Source of the DNA: Saprospiraceae bacterium
Lineage (GTDB): Bacteria > Bacteroidota > Bacteroidia > Chitinophagales > Saprospiraceae
DNA length: 64,000 nt
Direction: 5' to 3'
Assembly: GCA_013214355.1 (NCBI GenBank)
Contig: JABSSL010000008.1
Span: 1 to 64,000, forward strand
Shown here: piece by piece, positions 1 to 8,112 of the stretch
Numbering within the stretch: position 1 is the first letter of the stretch
Layout of the letters: each line of letters opens with the position of its first letter
Made by a program: the position numbers and the translations under genes
The notes under the pieces: model-generated
What the model was told of the DNA's origin: nothing
Database searches by the model: none
What the model saw: the letters and a program-made list of their open reading frames with translations, nothing else

Positions 1-43
1 TCGGCTCTGAGGGTTGGGGGTTCGAATCCTCCCGGGGTCACCA
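1..43 (+). tRNA. tRNA-Arg (probable anticodon TCG), 3' half, cut by window edge
   Basis: Only the 3' part of the tRNA is inside the window. The T arm is clear: stem 16-20 pairs with 28-32 around the loop TTCGAAT at 21-27. The 3' acceptor strand is at 33-39, the discriminator A at 40 and an encoded CCA at 41-43. Counting back through a five-base variable loop (11-15) and an anticodon-stem 3' strand (6-10) puts the anticodon at bases 1-3 (TCG), which would read the Arg codon CGA. The 5' half is not visible, so the identity is inferred. Its 3' end (28-41) is the core repeated at four other places in the first 12 kb. Confidence 0.8.
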
Positions 44-355
44 AGAGCATCAAACGCTTTCAGCTTGCTGGAGGCGTTTTTGTATTTGAATGGGAACCGT
101 TTGAATTTATTCAAAAAGGTAAACGGACAGATACAACGCAACAAATCTATTCGAATTGTTGCGTCTGGTGATCGGAATTCGGTCCATGAGAGGATCATGA
201 GATCATCCTCCCGGGGTCACTTACAAATAGAGCCATAATGAATTAGTTATGACTTTTTGTTTTCATCATATCTTCAGTTAATCGTACCCAAAACACTTGC
301 TTCTCAACGCTTCTTCCTTTCTCATTCCATAAATAGCCCATTTTTTTCTAACCTT
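28..355. repeat. left ~325-bp direct repeat of the tRNA-linked 5.13-kb module
   Basis: This stretch matches 5158-5485 at a constant offset of 5,130 bases with only a handful of differences (for example at 42, 125 and 137). Similarity fades after about 345. It starts exactly at the 14-bp tRNA 3' core (28-41), contains the tRNA terminator, and holds a second perfect core at 207-220 with different flanks (left flank ending gagatcat, right flank ttacaaa). The arrangement fits either an integrative element bounded by att-type repeats or a tandem duplication of the att region. Confidence 0.85.
52..81 (+). terminator. rho-independent terminator of the tRNA
   Basis: The left arm 52-63 pairs with 68-79 around a CTTG tetraloop and runs directly into five T residues (77-81). 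Two of the pairs are G-U. A second copy lies at 5182-5211 inside the right direct repeat. It marks the sequence that originally followed the tRNA. Confidence 0.75.
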
Positions 356-399
356 TTCAAGCTCCTTAGCGAGGTATCAAACACCTGAAATAATGCATT

Positions 400-1824
400 T
401 TATTCAAATAATGCATCCATGGATATAGCCTGCTGGACAAGGGATGCAGCATGCGTATTCTGAACCAGGCCAAAGGTGGTAATAAAGGTCAAAAATATCG
501 CCTTTCTAGTCTTCGTTTCAGATTTGAAAATGGCTATTTTCTTCCGAAGTCTGTCGGCATAGGATTTATCAATGACATAAGGGTTGATCGAGTATTTAAG
601 CTCAAAGAGGTTGATCACCTGATCTCTACGATCAATAATTAAATCAACCTGAGCCCCGTCCTCCAAGGATTTACTGCGCCAAGAAACCGCATGAGTAAGC
701 ACGCCACTGATGCCTAATGCTTTTTTGATCTGAGGGACGTGAGCCAGACATATCTGTTCAAAAGCAAAGCCAGCCCAAGCTCTTTGTCTTGGACTATCAA
801 TGGCATTTAACCAAGTACCATCTCCAATACTTTGGTGACTTTTGATGAACTTATGATAGAAGAAACTGTAAAAGTCCGACAGTCGGTACAGTGTGGTTTT
901 GGACTTCCTATTAAAGTGAGTATATCTAGAAATAAAGCCACTTTCTTCTAATTCATCGAGCCGCCTACTAATACTTCCTCCGGTTTTCAAACCTGTGTTC
1001 CTAATCAATTCATTCCTGGTCATTCCCTTCGTTTTGGTAGCCAAACTGGCGATAATTGCTTCATGCTTCGATGCATTCTTAAAAAGAGAAGCGAAAAGGT
1101 TTTGATACTCCCTAGTCAATAAACCACCCTCACGAAAACACAGGTCTTCTATATTTTGTGCTGCACTTTTTTCGGGTGAGACAGCATCAAGATAGAAGGG
1201 GATTCCGCCCATAACCATATAGAGTTGAAGAATCTGGTATCTATCTAATACATTCTTTTTTGATTTAAGCAATTGTTCCGATTCCTTAAGTGTAAAGGGA
1301 TAAACTTTGATTCTTTCCGTCACACGATTATGTAAGCCTCCATGATTATTGATCAACTCATTGATCATCCAGGAGGCGGCAGAACCGCAAGTGATAAGTA
1401 TGATATCCTTTCTGTTGCTGGCCCAACTATTCCAGAAGTGCTCTAAGGCTATCATGAAATCTGAACGTTTGGTATCCAACCACGGTAGTTCATCAAGGAA
1501 GACTACCTTCTTGCGAGCAGCTTCAATTTGTTCTAAATAAGTAATAAGTCGTTGAAAGGCTTCAAACCAATTAGGCGGAATAGAATCACTAGCGGAAGAA
1601 GATTGACGCTGCAAGGACGCGTGAAAATTCGTGAGCTGTTGTTTGGTAGTTGCATTTGCCAAGCCTGTTAACTGGAAATCGAACTCATATTGAAAGAACT
1701 CTCTAATCAGGAAGGTCTTCCCCACCCTTCTTCTTCCATATACTGCCACAAACTCTGACTTTCTACTACTACTTACCTTATTTAATGTTCTGAATTCTGC
1801 ATCTCGGCCAATGATATCAGTCAT
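400..1824 (-). CDS. AAA ATPase with winged helix and C-terminal PD-(D/E)XK-like (DUF234-type) domain
   Basis: 474-aa protein. I chose the ATG at 1824 (MTDIIGRDAEF) rather than the upstream ATG at 1899, because the family begins with an IxGR box and a purine-rich AAAGGA lies just upstream. Walker A is GRRRVGKT (residues 30-37), Walker B VVFLDE (107-112), and a sensor-1-like ITCGS follows near 144-148. A winged-helix stretch occupies about 255-320. The C-terminal part has E356, D394 and E408-x-K410, the layout of a restriction-like nuclease core. Such 'archaeal-type' ATPases occur as solitary or mobile genes of largely unknown role, and some related proteins have been linked to defence or toxin-like functions. 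It is divergent from the transposase fusion and has a repeat-rich leader. No partner antitoxin or effector is visible. Confidence 0.85.
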   Translation of the reverse strand: MTDIIGRDAEFRTLNKVSSSRKSEFVAVYGRRRVGKTFLIREFFQYEFDFQLTGLANATTKQQLTNFHASLQRQSSSASDSIPPNWFEAFQRLITYLEQIEAARKKVVFLDELPWLDTKRSDFMIALEHFWNSWASNRKDIILITCGSAASWMINELINNHGGLHNRVTERIKVYPFTLKESEQLLKSKKNVLDRYQILQLYMVMGGIPFYLDAVSPEKSAAQNIEDLCFREGGLLTREYQNLFASLFKNASKHEAIIASLATKTKGMTRNELIRNTGLKTGGSISRRLDELEESGFISRYTHFNRKSKTTLYRLSDFYSFFYHKFIKSHQSIGDGTWLNAIDSPRQRAWAGFAFEQICLAHVPQIKKALGISGVLTHAVSWRSKSLEDGAQVDLIIDRRDQVINLFELKYSINPYVIDKSYADRLRKKIAIFKSETKTRKAIFLTFITTFGLVQNTHAASLVQQAISMDALFE

Positions 1825-1838
1825 AACTGCATCCTTTA

Positions 1839-1927
1839 TTTGGCCAAAAGTAATGAAAAATAAAAGATTTGGCCAGATATAGCTGCCATAAACAGCCATA
1901 TCTGGTCTTTTTTAGCTTTTTTGGCCA
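1839..1927 (-). promoter_or_regulatory. leader of the ATPase gene: TTTGGCCA repeats and a hairpin
   Basis: Three copies of TTTGGCCA or its extended palindrome lie at 1839-1848, 1868-1875 and 1919-1927, upstream of the chosen ATPase start. Between the second and third, an 8-bp perfect inverted repeat (CCAGATAT at 1873-1880, ATATCTGG at 1898-1905), with an inner 3-bp pair, can form a hairpin. On the plus strand the hairpin is followed by a T run. The same block, degenerate, recurs at 11916-12073. An operator or structured-leader role is inference. Confidence 0.5.
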
Positions 1928-2205
1928 ACTAAGGATGACTTTATCTATGAACCTAGCTGTAGTTTTTGTGGTAAGATCTCCTGTAATCTTCATTGTTGAA
2001 GAAATCAAACCCACGGCCCTTCATTGGGCACTATCATTGACCATTAGTTAAAACTACGGCCTGCTAATCAGGCAAATATTAATACTTCACATGAATTGCT
2101 TCCTCTGCTTTAACTTTTGCTCAAGTAAAAGGGCAATCGAACAGGGACGATCCTCATCTGAAAAGTCTCACAAATATTCCCTTTTTATACTTATAATCTC
2201 CTTCT

Positions 2206-4839
2206 ATGAATACTTTGACTACAAATATGATATGGGACGCTATCAATTGTCCATATAAGCTCCATTTGAGATGGAATGAAGCATCCTCTGAAGTGTCAGA
2301 ATATGAGGAAATGAAGAACCAGTATGCTAGCGAAATGAACCTGTCATATACGAATGAGAGCAAGAATGAACTTGTATTTGAAAAACTGATCAAGTTTGGA
2401 TTTTTGCAAGTGCAAGTCACCCATATGAGGATAGTTGATCAAAACCAGGAAACCATAGATGAGCCTTTAATCTTTGTACCCTATGGGAAGGTTTCTCCAA
2501 AGCATAGACTTCTGATAGCTGTTCTAGCTCTGATAAGTAGTGAAAATTGCTTAGGAGGAAGGATAATTTATGGAGACCGAATGAAATACACTCGGGTCAA
2601 ATTGCATCACTTCCAAGACGAAGCGAAGCAGGTCTGTCAAAAAATTGAAGATATTTGCTTAGGGAAGTTAATCCCAGAAGTTCGGTTAAACAGACATTGT
2701 AATCAATGTCCCTATCAGAACAGGTGTCGACGAGAAGCTATCGAAAAGGATGATCTTAGTTTATTGGGAGGTATAAAAGAGAAGGATATCAAAAAGTGGC
2801 ATAGCAAGGGGATCTTCTCTCTCCTGCAATTATCCTATCAATTCAAGGCTAGGCGAAACCGGAACAGACCAGATAAATATCGAAGACCACATTATTTTGA
2901 GCTACAAGCCCTGTCGATCAAGAGAAATAAGGTGCATATATATAATATGCCAACTCTGCCAGAGACAGATGTCAATCTGTTTTTAGATGTTGAGGGATTT
3001 AATGATCAAGATTTCTACTATTTGATCGGTTTGATTGTAGATGATGGCAAGACTATAAAACAGTTTAGCTTCTGGGCTGACCATCATAGAGAAAACTTCA
3101 CTATTGCTATCCAGCTACTTGATCTAATCAAACAATACGATAACTATACGCTTTATCATTATGGTAGCTATGAAACTAAATATTTACGCTTCATTGCTAG
3201 AAAACTAGGCTCTAATTATGAAGAAATGGTTGAGCAAATCCTTCAATCGAGTTTTAATTTACTGACTGTATTTTATTCAAACATCTATCTGCCCATATAT
3301 TCCAATAGCCTAAAAGAAGTAGGAAGGTATTTGGAGTTTGATTGGACGGAAAATAATGCCTCCGGTCTACAGAGCATTATCTGGCGTAAAAACTGGGAAA
3401 AGACTGGACAAAGGCAGCTAAAGGACAAATTAGTACAATACAATCTAGAGGATTGTAAAGCACTAATTGTGCTTCGTGACTTCATCATTTCGATTACCAA
3501 AGAAGGAGCAGAAATTAACCCCCAGGGTAACTTCCAACATCTTCACAGAACTCCTCTAAAGCTTCACTTCTCGAAAGGCAACTATGCATTGCCACAAATG
3601 AAGGTAATCAACAAAATTGCATATTTTGACTACGACCGAGAAAAAGTTCAAGCTAGGACCAACAAGAATATTCGGAAGGCAATACGAAGGAAAAAAAGGG
3701 CTAAAGTTAAAAGGATCTTGAAGGTTAATCAAAGGATACAAATCGAGGCTACACATTGTATTTTCTGCAGCGGAGTGAACCTAAAGGCTGGACCTCAATT
3801 GTCAAAAAAGCAAACTGATCTTAAGTTCATCAGAAATGGAATGAAGATTTGGACGATCCTATACACGTCCAATAAATATCATTGCAATGATTGTCTAAAA
3901 TGGTTCCTACCCGAGAATTACCCAAGTGATCGATTACACTATGGGCACAATCTCAGAAGTTGGGCTATTCATCAGCATATCGTCAACTTGTTAAGTTTTA
4001 GACAAATCCAGAATAGTCTATATGATTTTTTTAACATTAGCGTAAGCTCTACAAGTCTTCACGCTTACAAGGCCTATTTCGGAGATTACTACTTGGGGAC
4101 GGTCAAGAAACTTCTGGAAAAAATATTAAAGAGTGACGTCATATACATCGATGAAACGCCTTACAAATTGCATAAAGATGAAGTTTATGCATGGGTACTT
4201 ACAAATGGTGAAGAAGTAGTTAGTCTTTATCGGCCAGACCGTAAGAGTGCTTTTCTTAAAGATCTTCTAAAGAATTTCAGGGGAGTGCTAGTATCCGATT
4301 TTTTTAGCGGCTATGATTTGCTTCCATGTTCTCAACAGAAGTGTTTGATCCACTTAATGCGAGATATGAATAACGACTTATTAAGAAACCCTTTTGATGA
4401 AGAATTCAAAAGAATGGTGAAGGAATTTACTTTGTTATTGCAAAATACGGTTTCCACAATTGATCGATTTGGCTTGAAAAAACGATTCTTGAAAAAACAT
4501 CAAAAGGAAGTCAAAAGATTCTATCAAACCATATTGGAGTCAGAATATTCCTCTGATCCAGCAAAACACTATCAAAAACGCTTTCGGATTTACCAAGGAA
4601 GATTATTCCAATTTCTGAAACACAACAACGTATCCTGGCACAATGGTAATGCTGAGCATGCCATCAAGCTGCTAGCCAAGCATCGCAATAGCAGTCTCAA
4701 AACCATGGTAAAACATCGGATGGAAGAGTATCTAGTTATCATGAGCATATATCAAACTTGCATGTACAAGGTAGTGGGCTTTCTAAATTTTTTGCGATCA
4801 AAAGAAAGAGAATTCGATGTATACTGTGATGGAAATTAA
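2206..4839 (+). CDS. fusion of TM0106-type RecB/Cas4-like and RNase H-like domains with an IS66-like DDE transposase
   Basis: 877 aa in one uninterrupted frame. Residues 1-180 look like a Cas4/RecB-family module, with C15 and a later C165-x2-C168-x5-C174 cluster that could bind an Fe-S centre. I cannot find the D...ExK nuclease triad, so this part may be truncated or non-catalytic. Residues 255-425 match an RNase H-like/YprB-type exonuclease fold: DVE at 261-263, YHYGSYE at 317-323 and YNLEDC at 412-417. A basic linker (485-510) leads to a zinc-finger pair (C518-x2-C521, C560-x2-C563). An IS66-type transposase core follows: D649-E-T-P, D698 in a SDFFSGYD motif, and NAEH with E817. The upstream ATPase gene is divergent. 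I see no IS66 terminal inverted repeats and no accessory orfs. The protein may be a self-contained transposase or a domesticated DNA-processing enzyme. Confidence 0.85.
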   Translation: MNTLTTNMIWDAINCPYKLHLRWNEASSEVSEYEEMKNQYASEMNLSYTNESKNELVFEKLIKFGFLQVQVTHMRIVDQNQETIDEPLIFVPYGKVSPKHRLLIAVLALISSENCLGGRIIYGDRMKYTRVKLHHFQDEAKQVCQKIEDICLGKLIPEVRLNRHCNQCPYQNRCRREAIEKDDLSLLGGIKEKDIKKWHSKGIFSLLQLSYQFKARRNRNRPDKYRRPHYFELQALSIKRNKVHIYNMPTLPETDVNLFLDVEGFNDQDFYYLIGLIVDDGKTIKQFSFWADHHRENFTIAIQLLDLIKQYDNYTLYHYGSYETKYLRFIARKLGSNYEEMVEQILQSSFNLLTVFYSNIYLPIYSNSLKEVGRYLEFDWTENNASGLQSIIWRKNWEKTGQRQLKDKLVQYNLEDCKALIVLRDFIISITKEGAEINPQGNFQHLHRTPLKLHFSKGNYALPQMKVINKIAYFDYDREKVQARTNKNIRKAIRRKKRAKVKRILKVNQRIQIEATHCIFCSGVNLKAGPQLSKKQTDLKFIRNGMKIWTILYTSNKYHCNDCLKWFLPENYPSDRLHYGHNLRSWAIHQHIVNLLSFRQIQNSLYDFFNISVSSTSLHAYKAYFGDYYLGTVKKLLEKILKSDVIYIDETPYKLHKDEVYAWVLTNGEEVVSLYRPDRKSAFLKDLLKNFRGVLVSDFFSGYDLLPCSQQKCLIHLMRDMNNDLLRNPFDEEFKRMVKEFTLLLQNTVSTIDRFGLKKRFLKKHQKEVKRFYQTILESEYSSDPAKHYQKRFRIYQGRLFQFLKHNNVSWHNGNAEHAIKLLAKHRNSSLKTMVKHRMEEYLVIMSIYQTCMYKVVGFLNFLRSKEREFDVYCDGN

Positions 4840-5061
4840 GTCAAGAAGTAACAGGCTGATCCGAAGAAGGTGTCTATCTGCTAGAAGGAGAGATTGTAAC
4901 TTGAAGATCTAGATGAAGAAGCATGGTAAAGGGTTGGCATGACGGCGGGATTTAGCTAAAAATGTCAAGGTCATCTCTGCATCAGACATATTCCCTAAAG
5001 TCAAAAAACCTAGTCTTTGATATAGATAAAGAAAGCCCAAAACAAGCAAAAATTGGAGAGG

Positions 5062-5157
5062 AAAAAACATCTAAAAAACATCTAAAAAACATCTAAGTTG
5101 CTATAAACAACACTACAAATCACTGATAAACAAACATATAACACATAAAACCCTAAC
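5062..5157. repeat. 11-bp iterons and left arm of att-like core 3
   Basis: The 11-bp unit taaaaaacatc is repeated about three times at 5062-5095. It is followed by an AT-rich arm that leads into the core at 5158-5171. The arm aligns well with 11690-11762, which has one or two units before the degenerate core there. Short iterons next to a recombination core resemble arm-type binding sites of a tyrosine integrase, but no integrase gene is in the window. The preceding 4840-5061 holds no recognisable gene. Confidence 0.55.
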
Positions 5158-5485
5158 CCTCCCGGGGTCACTAAGAGCATCAAACGCTTTCAGCTTGCTG
5201 GAGGCGTTTTTGTATTTGAATGGGAACCGTTTGAATTTATTCAAAAAGGTAAACAGACAGATACAAAGCAACAAATCTATTCGATTTGTTGCGTCTGGTG
5301 ATCGGAATTCGGTCCATGAGAGGATCATGAGATCATCCTCCCGGGGTCACTTACAAATAGAGCCATAATGAATTAGTTATGACTTTTTGTTTTCATCATA
5401 TCTTCAGTTAATCGTACCCAAAACACTTGCTTCTCAACGCTTCTTCGCTTCTCATTCCATAAATAGTCTAATTTTTCTGACCTAT
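5158..5485. repeat. right ~325-bp direct repeat, with att-like cores 3 and 4
   Basis: This is the second copy of the 28-355 repeat. It carries perfect copies of the 14-bp tRNA 3' core at 5158-5171 and 5337-5350, plus the tRNA terminator hairpin at 5182-5211, but no tRNA body. The first core reads straight into the native tRNA downstream sequence, with a C to T change where the CCA ended. So this copy looks like the far junction of whatever entered at the tRNA. Confidence 0.85.
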
Positions 5486-5766
5486 TCCTAACTTTTAGAA
5501 CTTCTCTATTTGCACCTCGCCTACTACTCCGATAGCATGCACATACGTCGAAGGGACTTCCTTGAAAAAGATGACCAGATTTAGAGACCCTACGCACATA
5601 TTTGTGGGCTTCGTGAAATGGGCACCTGACCTAACTCTCTACTTAAAATCTGGTTGCGTTTTTTGGGAAGAGTACACACTGAAGGTGATTCAGCGCATCT
5701 ATGCTCATGAGCGCATGGCTAAAAGTATGTTGCCACCTACAAAAGGCGGATTACCCTACCTAATGC
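5486..5766. other. unassigned sequence between the right repeat and fbp
   Basis: I see no convincing gene or RNA here. Open frames that run through it continue into the repeat and have no recognisable domain. A perfect 10-bp palindrome lies at 5703-5712. No clear terminator for the fbp gene, which reads toward this region, was found. Confidence 0.4.
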
Positions 5767-6777
5767 TCAAAACGCCTCAAACGCCTCTACCATCTTCGGA
5801 GAACCAATGACTAAGGGACATCGTTGATGCAGTTCTGTAGGCTGCAGATCCAAGATCCTTTGTTGGCCATTAGTCGCTTTACCCCCCGCTTGTTCGCACA
5901 GAAAAGCCAAGGGATTACATTCATAAAGCAAGCGCAATTTCCCATCCGGATGGAAGGTACTGGGGGGGTATAAATAAATGCCGCCTTTCAGCAGGCTACG
6001 ATGAAAATCCGCCACCAAAGACCCAGTATATCTGCCATCAATCAAGGCTCCTTGCTGATCGGCCTGTAGCTTGCAGGAAGCAATATAAGCCTGATAGTTT
6101 TCTGGAAACAAGTGCATCTTCCCTTCATTGACAGAGTAGTACGGTCCAGTCTCAGGGATCTGAATATTTGGATGAGTGAGGAAAAACACGCCGCTACTGG
6201 GATCAAGCGTAAAGCCATTTACCCCATTACCCGTAGAATAGACCATCATGGTAGAGGAACCATAGATGATGTATCCAGCAGCGATCTGTTGGCGCCCAGG
6301 TTGCAGGAAATCCGGAAGAACTGCCTCGGAGCCTTCAGGGGTAATACGACGATAAATAGAGAAGATCGTCCCGACAGAAACCGTAATATCGATGTTGGAA
6401 GAACCATCCAGCGGATCAATCAGTAGTACATACTTCCCATTCTCCTTGTACTTCTTATCCAATAGCACCACTTTTTCATTTTCCTCCGAGGCCACTCCGC
6501 AGACCTCTTGGCGTTGCTCAAAGGCTTCAATGATGATGTTATTCGCCAAAATATCCAGTTTCTGCTGGGTTTCCCCTTGCACATTTTCCGCCTCCGTAGC
6601 GCCAAGAACTCCCTCAGTAAGTCCACCATGTTGGACCTGCTTATTAATGATTTTACCAGAAACCATCAATGCGGATAAAAGCTGGCTCATCTCCCCTCTA
6701 GCCTCCGGGTATTCGGATTGCTGCTGAATAATAAATTCTCCTAAAGTGGTTTTTCGCTTCATGTCTTGTGTTGTCAA
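5767..6777 (-). CDS. fbp: class I fructose-1,6-bisphosphatase
   Basis: 336 aa, the usual length for class I FBPase. It hydrolyses fructose-1,6-bisphosphate to fructose-6-phosphate and phosphate, the committed gluconeogenic step, in the cytoplasm. The metal-binding signature is intact: EE at 98-99 and LIDPLDGSSNID around 119-130. The conserved YxGSLVADFHR substrate-binding motif and a late GG(K)A motif are also present. The ATG at 6777 gives the normal N-terminus; there is no strong ribosome-binding site. It appears monocistronic. It lies just beyond the right att-like repeat, so it probably belongs to the ancestral chromosome. Confidence 0.95.
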   Translation of the reverse strand: MTTQDMKRKTTLGEFIIQQQSEYPEARGEMSQLLSALMVSGKIINKQVQHGGLTEGVLGATEAENVQGETQQKLDILANNIIIEAFEQRQEVCGVASEENEKVVLLDKKYKENGKYVLLIDPLDGSSNIDITVSVGTIFSIYRRITPEGSEAVLPDFLQPGRQQIAAGYIIYGSSTMMVYSTGNGVNGFTLDPSSGVFFLTHPNIQIPETGPYYSVNEGKMHLFPENYQAYIASCKLQADQQGALIDGRYTGSLVADFHRSLLKGGIYLYPPSTFHPDGKLRLLYECNPLAFLCEQAGGKATNGQQRILDLQPTELHQRCPLVIGSPKMVEAFEAF

Positions 6778-6908
6778 TTATCAATAAATTCAATAGAAAA
6801 GTTGGTCTACAAAATTCACTATATACCCCTAGATACTACGCAGAGCGTATATAGCAACAATTTAGTCTCATAACTAGCCGAATCGTACAAAATAGAAATT
6901 CCAGCCCA

Positions 6909-7883
6909 CTAATACTCCACCAACACCCACTCCTCATTAGCCGCCGAGCGTTCCAAAGCCTTCAATACCGCTACGCATTTCAAGATACTCTCATGGCTCC
7001 GAGGCTCTTCACCCGTTTGAAACATATGCACCATGTCCCTATAGTTCTTTGCTGGTTTTTGCGCTTCCACCCTGGATTTAAGTTCTACGATACCTGCCTC
7101 CGTTTCTACAAAAGTCTGCCAACCGTATTTTTTGGTGGTGAAGACCAGGGTAGCCAACATCCCATTTTGAAAGACCAGCGTGGCTCCACTGTTTTGACCA
7201 TTTCTATTAATGCGTACCTTCACTACGTCTTCATCGAATAGATACAATAAGGGCTGGACAATATGCACACCATAGAAGAAAACACCACCGTATTTAGAGT
7301 TTAAATCCACCGGGCCGGAGCGCACGACTTGATTGATAGGGCCTAATTCTTCTAGCTGTGCTTTCATATCAAAGGTGGCCTCGCTGTGTGCAATAGAGCT
7401 ATAAGAAGTGACGGGCGTTCCCACCTCCCGGGCCATGGCCAAAAATGCTTTCCCTTCTTCCAGTCGATAACAGAAAGGCTTGTCCACGAAGGTGGGGATA
7501 CCCGCTTTAACAAAGGGAGTGGCGGCTTCCAGGTGATATTTTGCGTGCCGGTGATCGACGATTAGTGCATCAATCTTACCTAGCATTTCCTTCGGATCTT
7601 TGACCATATTGGGAATCCCGCCCCGCTCCATGGCATCTTTAGCGAAAGCTTCGGTCTCTCCCCAGACATAGTCCACTTGTACCCCCGGAAAGGCTTTGTC
7701 GATATTGAATAATTTACCGAAGCCTCTGGTGTGGGAGTTTTCGGCTCCGATGATACCAATTCTGATTGACTTAGTAGCATCGGTGATGAATTGACTGGCC
7801 ATATTCGCGGAAACGGGTAGAGATAAAGCTGAAACAGCGGCTCCTGCTCCTACTTTTTTGATGAATGATCTTCTGGTATGCAT
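6909..7883 (-). CDS. Tat-exported Gfo/Idh/MocA-family oxidoreductase
   Basis: 324 aa. The N-terminus has a twin-arginine signal (RRSFIKK at 4-10, then a hydrophobic Ala/Val/Leu stretch to about 27), predicting folded export. A Rossmann-type nucleotide-binding start follows (RIGIIGAENS, 41-50), with a variant glycine pattern. The family's EKP-like lysine is in VDKPF (K135). The C-terminal half is the dimer/substrate domain. Such proteins oxidise or epimerise sugars, often retaining tightly bound NAD(P). The substrate is unknown. It is divergent from an exported enolase-superfamily enzyme across 229 bp, so the two may share a promoter region and a sugar-acid pathway (inference). Confidence 0.85.
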   Translation of the reverse strand: MHTRRSFIKKVGAGAAVSALSLPVSANMASQFITDATKSIRIGIIGAENSHTRGFGKLFNIDKAFPGVQVDYVWGETEAFAKDAMERGGIPNMVKDPKEMLGKIDALIVDHRHAKYHLEAATPFVKAGIPTFVDKPFCYRLEEGKAFLAMAREVGTPVTSYSSIAHSEATFDMKAQLEELGPINQVVRSGPVDLNSKYGGVFFYGVHIVQPLLYLFDEDVVKVRINRNGQNSGATLVFQNGMLATLVFTTKKYGWQTFVETEAGIVELKSRVEAQKPAKNYRDMVHMFQTGEEPRSHESILKCVAVLKALERSAANEEWVLVEY

Positions 7884-8112
7884 CGGTTATTACATTGTTT
7901 GTAGCATGAATGATCCTTAATTTTCCAATAAGTTATTGGTTCATTTTCTCTAATTTACATAGTCCAATTATTATTCGAAATTGTGAGCATAATTAAATTG
8001 TTCTTGGCACCTACTTGCATAAAAATCGCTGTCTTTTTCTCCAGTTTCCTTGCCATTAGAAGCAAAATGGCGGAAATATCTTAGCACTGTTCATACTCCA
8101 AATAATTAAGAT

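Noticed and set aside
14-238. Plus-strand reading frame over the tRNA end and repeat
   Set aside because: It is translation of a tRNA gene and its terminator, without a domain or plausible start.
2154-2420. Minus-strand frame overlapping the start of the fusion gene
   Set aside because: Antisense shadow of the strongly supported 877-aa gene.
4880-4896. 16 of 17 match (gctagaaggRgagatt) between 4880 and 37157
   Set aside because: Too short and isolated; flanks do not align.
5062-5095. Possible CRISPR array suggested by short repeats beside a Cas4-like domain
   Set aside because: Units are 11 bp and contiguous without spacers, and there are no cas1/cas2 genes.
5373-5597. Minus-strand frame spanning unique sequence and the right repeat
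   Set aside because: The frame is broken in the equivalent left copy and has no domain; probably chance.
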